A stretch of DNA of 64,000 bases from positions 36,546,911-36,610,910 of the forward strand of contig JAGTTD010000007.1 of NCBI GenBank assembly GCA_018398585.1. The letters run 5' to 3'. The stretch is from Simmondsia chinensis. Its lineage: Eukaryota > Streptophyta > Magnoliopsida > Caryophyllales > Simmondsiaceae. A program made the translations under genes and the position numbers. Shown piece after piece: positions 43,441 to 53,655 of this stretch. Each line of letters starts with the position of its first letter. The stretch's first letter is position 1. The notes beneath the pieces are model-generated. The model was given only the letters and a program-made list of their open reading frames with translations, searched no databases and had not been told where the DNA came from.

Positions 43441-44885
43441 TCTCTCCTTCTCTCTTCCTTTTTTTGGCTTTTGAGCATTTTTCCAGTTAGGAGAGTAAAT
43501 GGGCTTGAGCTGAATCGTTTCGCCCAACGAGCCAAGCGTAAGCCTAGTGAAGCTCGAGCTTGTAGGTTCACAATCGTGGATGAGCGTAATTGAGCCTATT
43601 TTGGTAAAATTTACTAGGTTAAATATACCTAATCGAGCCAAGCTCGAGCCTAAAGAAGCTTAGGTCAAGCTTAAATGATCAAAACAAGGTAAGCTTAGCT
43701 TGGAGCTCGTCAAGTTGGGTTCGAGCTCAACCGATTCGAGCTGAGTCCGAGCTTGAGCCTATGACAAACCCTGCTCACGCTTGGGGTTCAAGCCCAAGCT
43801 GGGCTAAATGTTAATGAGCCGAACCGAGCCTAGCTGAGCTGAGCACAGCACAGGTTCAGCTGTTATACACCCCTATTTCCTATTCTGCAATATTTATGTA
43901 GGCTGATAAACAAGAAAGAGAGATACATTTATCTTTGAAATTGTATCTTGCTGGCCTTTGCCGGGGGCCAATCTCTGTCTATTACTGACTCAAATCTCTG
44001 CTGAATATCTGGGATTATCGTCTATGATTGTTGATAGTATTACTGTCTTAAGATGCTAATCATGTGCTTCTGATTTGTAATTCTTCCTCGTCTCACTTTG
44101 CTTATTACTAAAAACCGAGGGTCTAGTTTGAGTTCTCAGTATTGTTGAAATGCACCGAGGTTCACTTGTCCAATGATATTCAAAGCTCATTATAACGGAG
44201 AACCCAAAGTAATTGTCGCAAGTGGTAAGACACTTGGGGGCCTGTTTGGCTAAGCTTTTTTTAGAAAAATGTGCTTTTTTTTGGAAAAAAACACCTTCAG
44301 GATTTAAGTATGTTTGGCTTGGAAAGAAAAGTGTTTTGAACGTTTTATGCAGTTGGCATCTCATCTTGTCCCATGTCTGCTTTTTTCTACCAGTTTTATG
44401 CTCCAACTAGTCATAAATATCGATACGTTTTTAGTGAATATTAATATGTTGTACAACGTCATAGGCTGAGCAGAGCTATTAGGTTTATTTTAGTGGTTAG
44501 GCTATCACCTAACGCGTGAGATCTTGGGTTCGAATCTCATGTCTCCCCTCCCGCATGCGTTGGTGGCCTTATGTAGGGGAATATTGTACCTCCTTATCTT
44601 TGTAAAAGGAGACGAAGGCATTGTTCTTATTTATTTTAACTCTTGAATACGGTCTCTTTATAGCGCATCTCATGGACTGTTGCTGCACTCGTAATCGTGA
44701 TCAACGGTTACCTATTACTCGATTTCTTCATCTCCGAGGTCAATGGGTTACTCTTTGGATTCATGGTCTGTTTCGGAACAGCATTATACGTGGCATTCGT
44801 CCTTTACCTTATTTTTCGCGATGGAGCGGCCCTCTCTTCAACATGGCTCAGTTTATTATCATATAAAAGGTCCATATGTACTTAG
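37193..44885 (+). CDS. NRAMP divalent-metal transporter, 4 exons, 535 aa
   Basis: Proton-coupled transporter of Fe2+, Mn2+ and related ions, closest in plan to the NRAMP2-5 group, some members of which export metal from vacuoles. Exons: 37193-37788, 39222-39358, 40580-41232, 44664-44885, all GT-AG and in frame; four exons is usual for this group. Metal-binding DPGN lies at 92-95 in the first helix and MPHN at 268-271 in the sixth; [19 protein letters not shown] is the family transport signature. About 11-12 hydrophobic helices. The N-terminal tail has an acidic dileucine motif, ESNQLL (18-23), used for vacuolar sorting in relatives; localisation here is inference. The C-terminus after the last helix is short. 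Introns 1-3 carry TRIM, GAGCTT elements and a SINE. Confidence 0.92.
38627..38903 (-). mobile_element. Partial TRIM in NRAMP intron 1
   Basis: AAGGAATCAACTATCTTAAAAAG is a truncated inverse LTR. GGGATTTGAACTCCAGACATCTTGGTC is the inverse of the TRIM interior, then CTCAGATACTGTG the inverse primer site, and GTTAAGGAACTATCTC...GATTTTATACTCAAACA the second inverse LTR. Confidence 0.5.
39398..40535. mobile_element. GAGCTT-family element in NRAMP intron 2, split by another MITE
   Basis: Left terminus TAGGGGAGTAAACGAACC and right terminus CTTAGCTCGATTCACCTCCTTGCACCCCTA are inverted. The element is interrupted at ~39826-40368. It ends only ~45 bp before exon 3. Confidence 0.6.
39826..40368. mobile_element. 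Inner MITE rich in ACACGACACG and ACCCGTT words
   Basis: GTGACAAAATCTGACACGACACG at the left is loosely inverted as CGATGTGACATGACACATTTACCACCCCTA at the right; GGGTTGAATTTGGGTTGACC and TAACCCGTTTAAGAAACGGG occupy sub-terminal positions around an AT-rich centre. A GTTAAT near both borders may be part of a TSD. Confidence 0.5.
42000..42310. repeat. Dispersed repeat in NRAMP intron 3, copy A
   Basis: GGGCCCGTCCCGAGATTTTAG...TATCATACATAGGTTGTTATTTTC...GGAGTCCTTAACAAATTGGGG...CAACTGCTTG. Aligns in order with 42830-43110 and partly with 6170-6340; a fragment (CATACATAGGTTGTTATTTC) recurs at ~42507-42526. Confidence 0.55.
42830..43110. repeat. Dispersed repeat in NRAMP intron 3, copy B
   Basis: GATCTCCGGATTTTTGGGGCC...TATTATACATATGTCGTTATTTTTCC...GAGGCCTTTAACAAAATAGGGG...TAACTGCTTGGATTG, same direction as copy A. 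Confidence 0.55.
43403..43438 (+). repeat. Poly(C)36 tract in NRAMP intron 3
   Basis: Thirty-six consecutive C residues followed by CT repeats. The length is exceptional for plant DNA and may be underestimated or artificial in the assembly. It spawns spurious poly-Pro and poly-Gly ORFs. Confidence 0.9.
43489..43876. repeat. GAGCTT-family element in NRAMP intron 3
   Basis: Left AGGAGAGTAAATGGGCTTGAGC and right GCACAGGTTCAGCTGTTATACACCCCTA with GAGCTCGTCAAG and CGAGCTTGAGCC inside. Well-preserved termini. Confidence 0.6.
44239..44345. repeat. Short MITE-like TTTGGCTAAGC element
   Basis: CCTGTTTGGCTAAGCTTTTTTTAG at the left and TATGTTTGGCTTGG further right resemble the AAAAGxACTTTTG family. 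Weak. Confidence 0.3.
44460..44632 (+). mobile_element. tRNA-derived SINE just upstream of NRAMP exon 4
   Basis: TTAGTGGTTAGGCTATCACCTAACG looks like a tRNA D-arm/A-box region and GGGTTCGAATCTC is a strong B box ~38 bp later; then TATGTAGGGGAATATTG and AAAGGAGACGAAGGC. No acceptor stem or 3' arm follows, so it is not a tRNA gene. It ends about 30 bp before the splice acceptor at 44663. Confidence 0.55.
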
Positions 44886-45449
44886 AATTAGCCAACATAT
44901 TACAAACTGTATCATTGTCAACTGGCGCATATACAGTACCAGAGCAGAATGGAGTCGGATACAGGTATCTATCCAAAAGGTTGGACCCGACTATTTTCTA
45001 AACTGTTTCTCTGTTTTTGGTCTAATTGAAAGTGTCTAAGTGTGAATACTAACGTCTAAGTACCCTTATCCCAAACAAGCACTTCAAAGCAGAATGAAGA
45101 GTCTGGGTAACATCACAGCACGGAAAGTTGAAGAAGCGATGTGCCATGGCTCAAACAGGTCGTGTCGTTGCTGCAAAGATGAATATGCAACATAAGAAGG
45201 TGCAGCATTGTACTATATTTCTCTTTTGTGTAATTTTGATTAATCATTTTATAGAATAATTTCATTTACATAATAATTGTTCGTTCATTTTTTTTAGGTA
45301 AATGTCATAATGTCTTGTTATTGCATATGGTTTGTTAAGATACTATAGAAAGTATGACAGACTCATTATTTTGGAAAATGAATAAAGGGTCTCATTTTTC
45401 AGTCCTATTTGATAAAAGGAACGAAAAAAGGCATAACATTTATCGGGGT
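44886..45449 (+). other. NRAMP 3' flank
   Basis: Presumed 3' UTR and flank. No transposon, RNA gene or convincing ORF recognised. Confidence 0.35.
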
Positions 45450-45825
45450 TATTTACATGAAAGGTTTCTATACTTTGTCTACTATATCAATTTAATGACT
45501 GTATTTTTGATTATGTTATTTTAGTTCTTATATAAGTTACCTTGTACCAATTTGGTCTTGAGTGAAATTTATGGTTGGTAGGAATTTTTGATGGTTTGGT
45601 CATGGGTGGGTCAACGGGTGGGTTTACATTGGGGTGACTTGCATGTCAATGTAATTGTGATGTAAAAAAATTACGTTATTAACTTAATTTCAATTTGAAA
45701 ATAGGATTAAGTTGACACAATATAAATTATACAGGAAAATTGACATAATTAAAAGTATAAGAACTAAATTGATATAGCGGATAAACACGTGGATTTTTGG
45801 TGTGAATAACCTCATTTAATAAATG
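45450..45825. repeat. MITE of the AATTTAGTCCCT type
   Basis: GGTTATTTACATGAAAGGTTTCTATACTTTG at the left is inverted as GTGGATTTTTGGTGTGAATAACC at the right; sub-terminal AATTAAAAGTATAAGAACTAAATTGATAT matches the family arm. Confidence 0.6.
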
Positions 45826-46321
45826 CACAAGAAGAGTAATGTGTTTTGCCAAAAAAGGGGTATCATCATTGACTACTTCCATAACTTCTATTATTTGAAA
45901 AATAAGGGGAATAATAATTAGAACTTATCTAAAAAAATTAATATCATTGTCATGTTGTGAAGTTCATCACTTTCTTAACGTCGTTTATGATCTAGTACTG
46001 GCAAAAACGGAATGAAATGACACTTTGACCTTCAGGGTTAACATGACGCTTACCACTGCAGTGTACTCTACAGTAGTAGATTAGAATACGCTAAAATACT
46101 ACTTAGTTTTTTTGACAATAACATAGAATGAAAATAGAGACCATGGGGGAAGATAGAAATATTGGAAATGATGAATTTATAGGTCAAATTCATACATAAT
46201 GCAATAACAGAGAAGATTAATAGTGGTCAATGTCATAATGGAGAATATTAAGAGGGTTTAATCCAACAAATAGTCACCGGACTAGAACGAAGGATACCTG
46301 TATTTGGATTGTGGCAATAGA

Positions 46322-46939
46322 AAGTAACATTCTCAGCGGCCAAAGGGCTTCCGCCTAAGCGAGGTCTGGGGGGGAATTTTTTTTTTCCGATAATTAGCGA
46401 CAAAGTCGCGAAAAAAAGCAGTCTACTCGACAAAGCGAGACCTGAGACCACTCTTACAAGAGCGGGGAAACAAGAGACACCAAAAAAATCAAAACAAAAA
46501 GACAATAAAAAACAGGAAGATTACGACTCACAAACATGAAAATACAAGGCAAACGAAAGCAACAAAACCAACCAAACGGCAGGAACAAGAAGCAAAGGAC
46601 AGGAAGAAACTTGCTAGATACCAGAACTCAGGAGAGAAGGATCACAGCTCTTGCTCATGAATAGGGCACTCTCAACTGAAAACTCTTCGAACTGCAACAG
46701 AAATCAGAAACACACATCACCGCCTTCTATGTAGAATAGCACTCACCCTAGTCTGAGGGGGGTGAATGTACGCAGCCTTCCCCCTTCAGAGTGGTACCCT
46801 GAAGAGATGTTGTTTCCCCTAGCCTGAGGGGTAAGGACTTCCCAAGCGGTTACCCATCCTGGTACTACTCTTGCCCAAACACGCTTAACTTCAGAGTTTT
46901 AATGAGATCCGGTGGCAACCTGTTGGTACCCTCTTTGGC
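46322..46939 (-). mobile_element. 5S rRNA-headed SINE with 15-bp TSD, split by a nested insertion
   Basis: GATTGTGGCAATAGA flanks it perfectly (46307-46321, 46940-46954). On the minus strand it starts CCAAAGAGGGTACCAACAGG, continues through the 5S blocks CTCTGAAGTTAAGCGTG and AGTAGTACCAGGATGGGT, then GGAAGGCTGCGTACATTC. After a nested insert (46377-46750) the tail resumes to the CTTTGGCCGC-like end. Confidence 0.82.
46377..46750 (-). mobile_element. LINE-like insert inside the 5S SINE
   Basis: Flanked by GTCTGGGGGGGAA (46364-46376) and GTCTGAGGGGGGTGAA (46751-46766), near-identical TSDs within the SINE. On the minus strand it ends CGCGACTTTGTCGCTAATTATCGG then A run, the same 3' end seen at 50600-50634, so a 5'-truncated LINE with poly(A). 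Confidence 0.62.
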
Positions 46940-46954
46940 GATTGTGGCAATAGA

Positions 46955-47655
46955 TGCCTATATATAGTCAAAATCATGTGCTAAGTTAGTATTTCTTACC
47001 AGAAATTTCTTCAATTCTCAATAAATTGTACCTAGTCGATAATTCTTATATCTCAGGATATCAAAATGATAAAATTTTTAAACTGCATGTTATTTTATTT
47101 TATATATTAAAATATTAGAATGTAAAGTGATAAATCTCCAAATTTCAGAATATTCAAGTAATAAGTTTATACTATTAATAGCTAATTAGGGGAAGTGAAA
47201 TGAGTCATTGACACACCATTGAGTCTTTAATATGATTGACAAAAGCACCATAACAAAAATAATACTTTGAAACTTTCAAAGAACAATTATATATGACTAT
47301 TTTAGGGTACTGTTATTGACAGAATAGTTTTTGTTAATGATAAAACAATTTCAATATAACAAGCCTTAAAAAGTCTTTGTAATTACCCTGTCATTAATAA
47401 AAGCTGTTCTGGTAGTAACATCGGCTGTATTTTCACCAGTTGTTTATCATAGGCAAATTAATACTCTTTTTGATGTGAATTGTATGATTATTTATTCAAC
47501 GATATGGTTTGATTAATACTCACATATGTTTTTTATGTCAAGAAATTAGCATGCGTACATGTTCTCTATAAATTTGGATTGAAATCATAATATTAGTTCG
47601 TCTAAAATTAAATCAATTTCGAAATTAGTTGTGATTAGAATAACTTCAATATTAC
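46955..47655. other. AT-rich spacer
   Basis: No gene. A half-copy of the AATTTAGTCCCT MITE begins before the SINE and resumes after it (to ~47980). Confidence 0.3.
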
Positions 47656-47671
47656 AAAAACTAAATTGATA

Positions 47672-47911
47672 GCAACATACCCAGTGTCCCAAGGGCTCCC
47701 GCTTAAGCAGGGTCTGGGGGGAAGCAGATGTATGCAGCCTTCCCCCTTCAGGGTATTACCTCTGAAGAGAGGCTGTTTTTGAGTGCCCCCAACCTGAGGG
47801 TGAGGACTTCCCAGGAGGTCACCCATCTTGGTACTGCTCTCGCCCAAGCACGCTTAACTTCGGAGTTTTAATGCTATCCGGTGACAATATGTTGGTACCC
47901 TCTTTGGTTAT
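47672..47911 (-). mobile_element. 5S rRNA-headed SINE, best copy, 240 bp with 16-bp TSD
   Basis: AAAAACTAAATTGATA is duplicated perfectly at 47656-47671 and 47912-47927. Minus strand: ~95-110 nt of 5S rRNA (CCGGATAGCATTAAAACTCC, AAGTTAAGCGTGCTTGGGCG, AGTACCAAGATGGGTGACCT, CTGGGAAGTCC), then a GC-rich body, then CCCTGAAGGGGGAAGGCTGC, CCCCAGACCCTGC, TTAAGCGGGAGCCCTTGGG, ACACTGGGTATGTTG. The last part matches the 3' end of the RTE LINE at 9960-10095. Inserted within a MITE arm. Confidence 0.88.
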
Positions 47912-48685
47912 AAAAACTAAATTGATACGACTAAAAAATTAGGGATTGAATTAATACAATAGACAAAGCATATGAAATACTGATATAAATATATTTGATG
48001 CTTCATTCTTTTAAAATTCAGTAATTTTTTTTTAACTAAAAAAAATTCAGTAATTGTAACTTGTTATGAGATTGAAAACTTCATATTGCCAATTACTTAA
48101 ATAAATAAATATTTTATTATAAAATAAATATAATTTACTATTTTAAATGAAAAAGATACAAAAAATTAATTGAAATAAACTTATAAATATAAAAGATGTT
48201 GTTTGACCTTATAGTTAACAAATTCATTGATGCTTCTCAGTAAGTTACAAGAAAAGTCACAAAATATTTCATTTTGATCATTTGCTTAGCATCTAAGCTT
48301 CACTTTGCATGGGTAAGTTTATTTCCGTAAGTAAGCAGTATTCTGTTAAGAACTCCACATGTGAGTTAATTTTAATTCGATATAGGAGCTGTAGGAAAGA
48401 AGAGACTAAAATATAAGCCTAATGGGTTATAAAAGCTCACTTGAACTTATATGTGGACTCAACTCTGTGAGTTGGGCCTAAAGATCCGGTGATAATTCAA
48501 TATGTTTAGATTTTCTGTTTCGATAATTGATAAATTCATGGTGGGTTAGGTCATTTCGGGTCGTATGTCAGACCAGTTGTGAGAATGGTGCTTTCTTCAA
48601 TTATCGTTCCTTCTTATAGATTTTCTTGTTTGGATTCATGTCCATAATGAACCTATGTGACGTCAAGGGTGCAAAAACACCAAAC

Positions 48686-48830
48686 GACGACAACCCAGTG
48701 CCTCAAGGATTGAGGCTCTTGTACGTCAGAGTCTAAGGGGTAAGATGTAAGCAACCTTACTCTTACAACGTTCTACTTTAAAGGACCCCCAACCTTAAGA
48801 TATTTTCAAAAAGCCCCAAACCTTAAAAGA
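48686..48830 (-). mobile_element. Degraded SINE tail
   Basis: CGACGACAACCCAGTGCCTCAAGG, then a decayed body with TAAGCAACCTTACTCTTACAA. No 5S head remains. Confidence 0.4.
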
Positions 48831-48967
48831 AAAGAAAGAAGGAACAATATAAAATATAGAATAATACCGAAAAGAGTCAAATAAAGCAATATCAGACATG
48901 CAAGCAACAGTAAGCAAAATAACAACAATATCAGGCATGATGTCAAAGGTGAATGTGAAAAAAAATT

Positions 48968-49362
48968 TGGGTTTTTTTTTTTTTTTTATTTACTGAAACC
49001 ACTTATATTTTTAGGTGAGGTATCAGAAAACTACCAGATTTTTCTAATTTTTCAAAGTCACACTTAAACTTTTCAAAAAAATCTCAATATCACACCTAAT
49101 GTTGACACTGTTAACTTTCCATCAAATGAAACATCGCATATTTAGATGTGTTTTTTACTCGTAAACTTGTTTGTAATTCATTGATAAAAAAAAAAGGTTT
49201 ATTAAGGGTAGTTTGGTAATTTCATATTTATTTTAACAAAAATTTAACGGTGTCAGCATTAGGTATGACATTGAAATTTTTTCGAGAAATTTAGGTGTAA
49301 CTTTAAAAATTTTAAAAAGTAAGTAATTTTCTGATACCTCCCTAAAAATATAGTTAAACCCA
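48968..49362. repeat. MITE with GGGTTT...AGGTATCAGAAAA inverted ends
   Basis: Left TTTTTAGGTGAGGTATCAGAAAACTA is inverted at the right as TTTTCTGATACCTCCCTAAAAATATAGTTAAACCC. The AT-rich centre is non-coding. Confidence 0.55.
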
Positions 49363-49489
49363 AAATATTTTTAAGCTCAAGAAGTAACTTGCTAGGAATT
49401 TCAATAGGAAATAAAGGAAAGCGTGTAACAATATGAAAGAAATTGCCAAATATTGAAGAGATTTTGGTCACTCAAACTACCTTGTTACA

Positions 49490-49595
49490 ACTCAACGCGT
49501 AAACTTTTTATCAATATTGCTCGGATACTATGTTAAGAAACTAATTGTCTCAAAAACTTAAACCGATGGGTAAAGACCCAATAATAATGAGGGCT
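49490..49595 (-). mobile_element. TRIM fragment
   Basis: GCTCGGATACTATG is an inverse primer site; GTTAAGAAACTAATTGTCTC...ACCGATGGGTAAAGACCC is an inverse LTR. The distal end is cut off where the 49600-50095 element begins. Confidence 0.45.
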
Positions 49596-49599
49596 TCTA

Positions 49600-50095
49600 A
49601 ACGTTTTTCGGTCTTGGACCTGACCTGACCAGACCGAAGACTGATTAAGCACATATACAAGGACCAAGGACTGGATCGAAGACCAATCAATATCAATTAC
49701 GCATTAAATATGGTAAATAATTTTAATATATAATGTATGTATCTAAAAATATTAAATCTTAGAAAATTAAATATTTATTTTTTTACTATTTAATAATTGT
49801 ATAAATATCCCGTATAACTAATCTTAAATTATGTATATATTGTGTAAATTACACTATTATCGTGATTCTCTAATTTTTAACTTTTGTATAAAAACATTTT
49901 TCTTCTTATAAATGAAATTGCTAGATAAAAGTCGGTCCAAATTGGTCCGGTCCGGTCCGGACCGGTTTCTAACCGGTCTTGGACCGGACTGACCCTGTTT
50001 TAATCGGTCCAGTCTTCGGTCTCATGATTTGACGTACTTTGGTCTTCGGTCAGGTCCCGTCTGGTCTTGGACCGATGTGCACCCCTACTGCCAAG
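49600..50095. repeat. MITE rich in GGTCCGGTCC and GGTCTTGGACC words
   Basis: Left TTTTTCGGTCTTGGACCTGACC and right GGTCTTGGACCGATGTGCACCCCTA are in direct/inverted mosaic around an AT-rich centre. The same family, reversed, starts at 63715 and runs off the window. Confidence 0.5.
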
Positions 50096-50479
50096 CATAG
50101 TTAGTAAAATAAGATACAGAAATTAGACAAAATTTATGACATTCATATATTATTTGTCTCTATACATAAAAATTATAAATGATTATATTTATATCTGTAA
50201 CAACTCCTAAAATACTGGAAAAAAAAAAAAGATAATAGCTATCAATTTGACTTTTACTAACAGAGACAACAAAATGAATAAGTAAAAAATTCTCAATTAA
50301 AAAAGAGCGCAAATATGTTATATAAAACCAGTTGGAAATTACACTTGAATTAGGCCAAAAATAATTTTAGTAAGATAAATTAAATTGGGCTAATTGTCCT
50401 GTAAGAAATCTAGTTGATGGGCCTTAACAAAAAAATATTAGATTAAAATATCTAGCTTCTAGAAAGAGTCATCAAAATA

Positions 50480-50634
50480 TCCTGTTCTTTCTTGTGTTGT
50501 TGCTGTGTTATCATGTCTTTTTGTCTTTGTGATGGTTGTTTTGGTCCCCGCTTTTCAGCGGTTGGACTCAGGACTCGCTTGGCGAGTAGCCTGCTTGTAC
50601 TGCGATTTGTCGCTAATTATCAAAAAAAAAAAAG
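50480..50634 (+). mobile_element. LINE 3' end with poly(A)
   Basis: T/G-rich 3' UTR-like sequence with GGACTCAGGACTCGCTTGGCGAG and GTACTGCGATTTGTCGCTAATTATC followed by a 12-base A run. Same 3' end as the nested insert at 46377-46750 (reverse). Confidence 0.5.
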
Positions 50635-50639
50635 TTAGC

Positions 50640-51165
50640 ATCTAAAGATTGTAAAATATCAAAAAAAGTTGTGGTGTAGAAGAGATAGACTAGATTTTTC
50701 TTGAAATATATCTTGTAACTAGAATACTCCCTTGGCATTTATAAATAGGAGCCATACCCTTGTATTTGCCAAGTTGTAAGAAAACCTTGAAGTTTTAATA
50801 AAAATGTAGTTACAACATGTTACGTGTAATTAGTATATACTAATAAATGTACCTAGTTCTTGGGGGTTCTTTGTGATTTTAGTATAAATACAAGTGTAAT
50901 AAGCATCATTAGGAATTAATGACAAAACTAAACAATTCTTCTCACCTAACTCTTTTCTCTTTCTCTCTTTTCTCTCTCTGTCTCGTTCTCCCGATTTTCC
51001 CCAATCTCAAACCCTAACTCTTTCTCTCTCCTCAATCTACCTCTATTCTCCCCAAATTCATGGTGTAATCCAAGTGATTGCATCACAACAAAACTCTCAT
51101 TCTCTCCAAAATACTTACTTCCCTCTTCCATAAACACCAAAATTAAAATTACTTAAGTCCACTAT
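50640..51165. other. Spacer with a CT-rich tract
   Basis: A CT-rich stretch at about 50938-51010 looks like a plant 5' leader, but no supported coding region follows. No gene called. Confidence 0.3.
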
Positions 51166-51169
51166 GCCA

Positions 51170-51300
51170 TCAAAACCAATCACGGGCCTTCACGTGACCT
51201 CTCAGCTTAACTTTTTGAGATTCTTGGTTCTTTGACATGGTATCAATGCCTTATTAACCAAGAGATTACGAGTTCGAATCTCGATGCCCCCTCTCAATAT
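51170..51300 (+). mobile_element. TRIM LTR plus primer site fragment
   Basis: CAAAACCAATCACGGGCCTTCACG...TTGGTTCTTTGACA is an LTR 3' part, followed by TGGTATCAATGCC and ACCAAGAGATTACGAGTTCGAATCTC, the TRIM interior. Confidence 0.55.
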
Positions 51301-51605
51301 TATTAGTTAATTTAACTACAAAGAAGTCACGAGATCATGAGACTTGAGATATTCATACTGAACCCAAAAAGTACCAATATAAGACTTCAAGCAGTTCAAA
51401 TCTGAATCTCGAGCAAAAACGGTCTCAAGTGAACAAATCCGATGACGAACATGAGCATCATATGTCTCTAATTGCAGCACCTCGAATCTGAAATTCGAAC
51501 AATGAACAACAATATTCGTCAGCAGTACAAAAAAACCCAAACAATAAAGGAAGAATCAAACTGAAGAATAGCCATCTGGGTCAAGATAAACCGCAGCACC
51601 ATTAG

Positions 51606-52048
51606 CTGTGCCAAGTGGCATAGCCAGAAAGAGCGAGAGAAATATTTTTTTTTTAATTTAAATTATTTGTATAAAATAAATAATTTTAAATTTAATAATT
51701 TTAATATATAACAAAAATTTACAGACATCTAATTAATAAACAGTTAAAATACAAATTTATATATTAAAATTATTTTATATAAATAATTTTTATATACAAA
51801 AATAAATAGTCAAAATATAAATTTATATATTAAAATTCAGTTTAGATATCCGTTAAATTTTTGAATGAAAACGTCAAATGACAACAAAAATTTAACAAAT
51901 ATCTAATTAATAAATAGTTAAAATATAAATTTATATATTAAAATTATTTTATATAAATTATTTTATACAAATAACTTAAATAAAAAAATTAAATTAAAAA
52001 CAAAACTATTTCTCTCTCTCTCTAGCTGTGCCACTTGGCACAGCCAAG
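51606..52048. repeat. MITE with GCTGTGCCAAGTGGCA inverted ends
   Basis: TAGCTGTGCCAAGTGGCATAGCC at 51606 and its inverse GCTGTGCCACTTGGCACAGCC at the right border the element. Each terminus is also self-complementary. The AT-rich interior contains direct repeats of AATAxATAGTTAAAATAxAAAT. Confidence 0.62.
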
Positions 52049-52089
52049 ATCTTCTCCCATAACCATCTTGTGGAGTTAACCACCGTTGT

Positions 52090-52437
52090 CAGTCATGAAG
52101 AATGTGTCTCTTTGTGAAAATATGTATGTTTTTATGAAAAGACATTTAAAAAATTATAAATAATCTCCTCGATTCTCATGATTAAAGCATATCAAAAACA
52201 TGACTTGTAAAACTTTATCCTCTCATTCCTTAAATCTCGGTCATCCTTTCCATCTACGCTCTTATTCTCACTTTGTTTTAGGTTTTATTGTATCTCTGAG
52301 ACTATTTCGGTATCCACGAAATAAGTCTTAAGGAAAGTGGTTCACTACATGCCTTGAAGCAGGTGACTGATTTTGATAGTTGTTTATACTATTTCCCTAA
52401 CTGATTTTGATAGTTGTTTATACTATTTTCCTAACAA
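52090..52437 (+). repeat. LTR-like fragment, copy 1
   Basis: From CTCTTTGTGAAAATATG to CTATTTCCCTAAC it parallels 54240-54554: TTCTCATGATTAxAGCATATC, GTAAAACTTTAT, TCTCGGTCATCCTTT, GGAAAGTGGTTCACTACA, GTGACTGATTTTGATA. The last 33 bp are tandemly doubled. The pattern resembles the 3' half of a Copia LTR. Confidence 0.5.
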
Positions 52438-52907
52438 TCTTAAGACTTATATGAAATGACTTCTTCCCCTGGCGTTTTTCGAGGGCAAACTTGGCGAGAT
52501 TGGAAAAAGTGATTGAGAGAGAATTGGGATGTCTTCTTAAATCCTTATGTTATATAAATTGCTACGGATCAAGGTATGTTTTCTTATTCAAATACATGTG
52601 AAAATCATGAAAATTTATGAGGTATGAGAATTTATATTTTTTTCCTTTTTTTTGAAACAGAGAATTTATGTTTTATGCATTGTCGATTATGCATATGATT
52701 AAGTATACATGTGGTATAAAGCCAAAAGTTCAGAAACTCATAATTTTTCACTTACGCATTGTTTTGATGGTTAGTATCATGAATTTTGATTAGGACTTCT
52801 CAATCAGACACGACTTTTGAATCGATGATGTTGTATCATGTTATTTAACCCAAAAAAAAAAAGATTAAAAAAATCGAAAATGGAAAAATATTGCAGTTAT
52901 TAGGAAT

Positions 52908-53262
52908 GTAAATGAGCCGAGCCACCTCATTTAACCTATCAAGCCGAGTTCGAGTCTAGTGAAGCTCGAGCTCGTAGGCTCGCAAGCCTAAGCGAGCTTT
53001 TTCTAATATAATATATTTGTTTAAATATTGCTCAATGAAGCTAAATTGGAGGGTAAATGAGCCAAGCAGAGCTTAAACGAGCCTATATCGAACTTAAATG
53101 AACCAAAAATGTTGCAAGTTTAATTTGAAGCTTGCCGAGCTTAGATCGAGCCGAGATGAGCCCGAGCTTTTGACGAGCCGATCTCGAGCCCGAACTTCTT
53201 GAGAGCCCAAGCCGAGCTTAATGCTAACAAGCCGAGCCTCGAGCTCGGCTCAAATACACCCC
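52908..53262. repeat. GAGCTT-family element
   Basis: Left TAGGAATGTAAATGAGCCGAGCC; right GCTCGGCTCAAATACACCCCCTA, an excellent inverted pair. Interior is GAGCTCG-rich. Confidence 0.65.
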
Positions 53263-53655
53263 CTAGCGATTGCAAAGTCTCGAACCGAAGAATGTAGGAG
53301 AAGAGGACAGTGACTCTAGCCATTGATAGGCATGCAATTTGTTTGTAACCGTAGGTTTGATCCGTTAAAATTGTTATTATATAAATTTTGATTATTGGTC
53401 ATGTTTTATTAAAGTGATAATAATTTTAATAAGCAAATTATAAATACATGCTTGTTATTATATATTGGTACTATGAAAAAGAATTTAAGTTTTGGGAGGT
53501 TGTTGAAACGAAGCGCCGAAACGATGCCAAAACTAATAAAAATGAATAAATAAAATTATGGATTCATGATTGATATAAATTAGTAAAAACGAAAAACCAT
53601 GTTTTTAATTCTTATAGAATTATAGCGGTTGAAACAAATAATTTGTATACATAAT

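Noticed and set aside
43386..43641. Poly-Gly and poly-Pro ORFs on both strands
   Set aside because: Translations of the poly(C)36 tract.
44056..44406. 116-codon minus-strand ORF in NRAMP intron 3
   Set aside because: Overlaps a MITE-like repeat and an intron; no family resemblance.
44460..44540. Possible tRNA gene
   Set aside because: A- and B-box-like sequences are present but no acceptor stem or cloverleaf; fits a SINE head.
46322..47911. 5S rRNA genes or Cassandra LTRs
   Set aside because: 5S-like segments are always fused to the same TTG-tailed body and flanked by 15-19 bp TSDs, which fits SINEs, not genes or LTRs with 5-bp TSDs.
50938..51140. CT-rich tract with a minus-strand Glu/Arg-rich ORF
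   Set aside because: Looks like a leader or microsatellite; no following exon found on either strand.
53141..53323. 60-codon minus-strand ORF
   Set aside because: Falls in a GAGCTT-family element, which yields repetitive Leu/Ser/Gly-rich frames.
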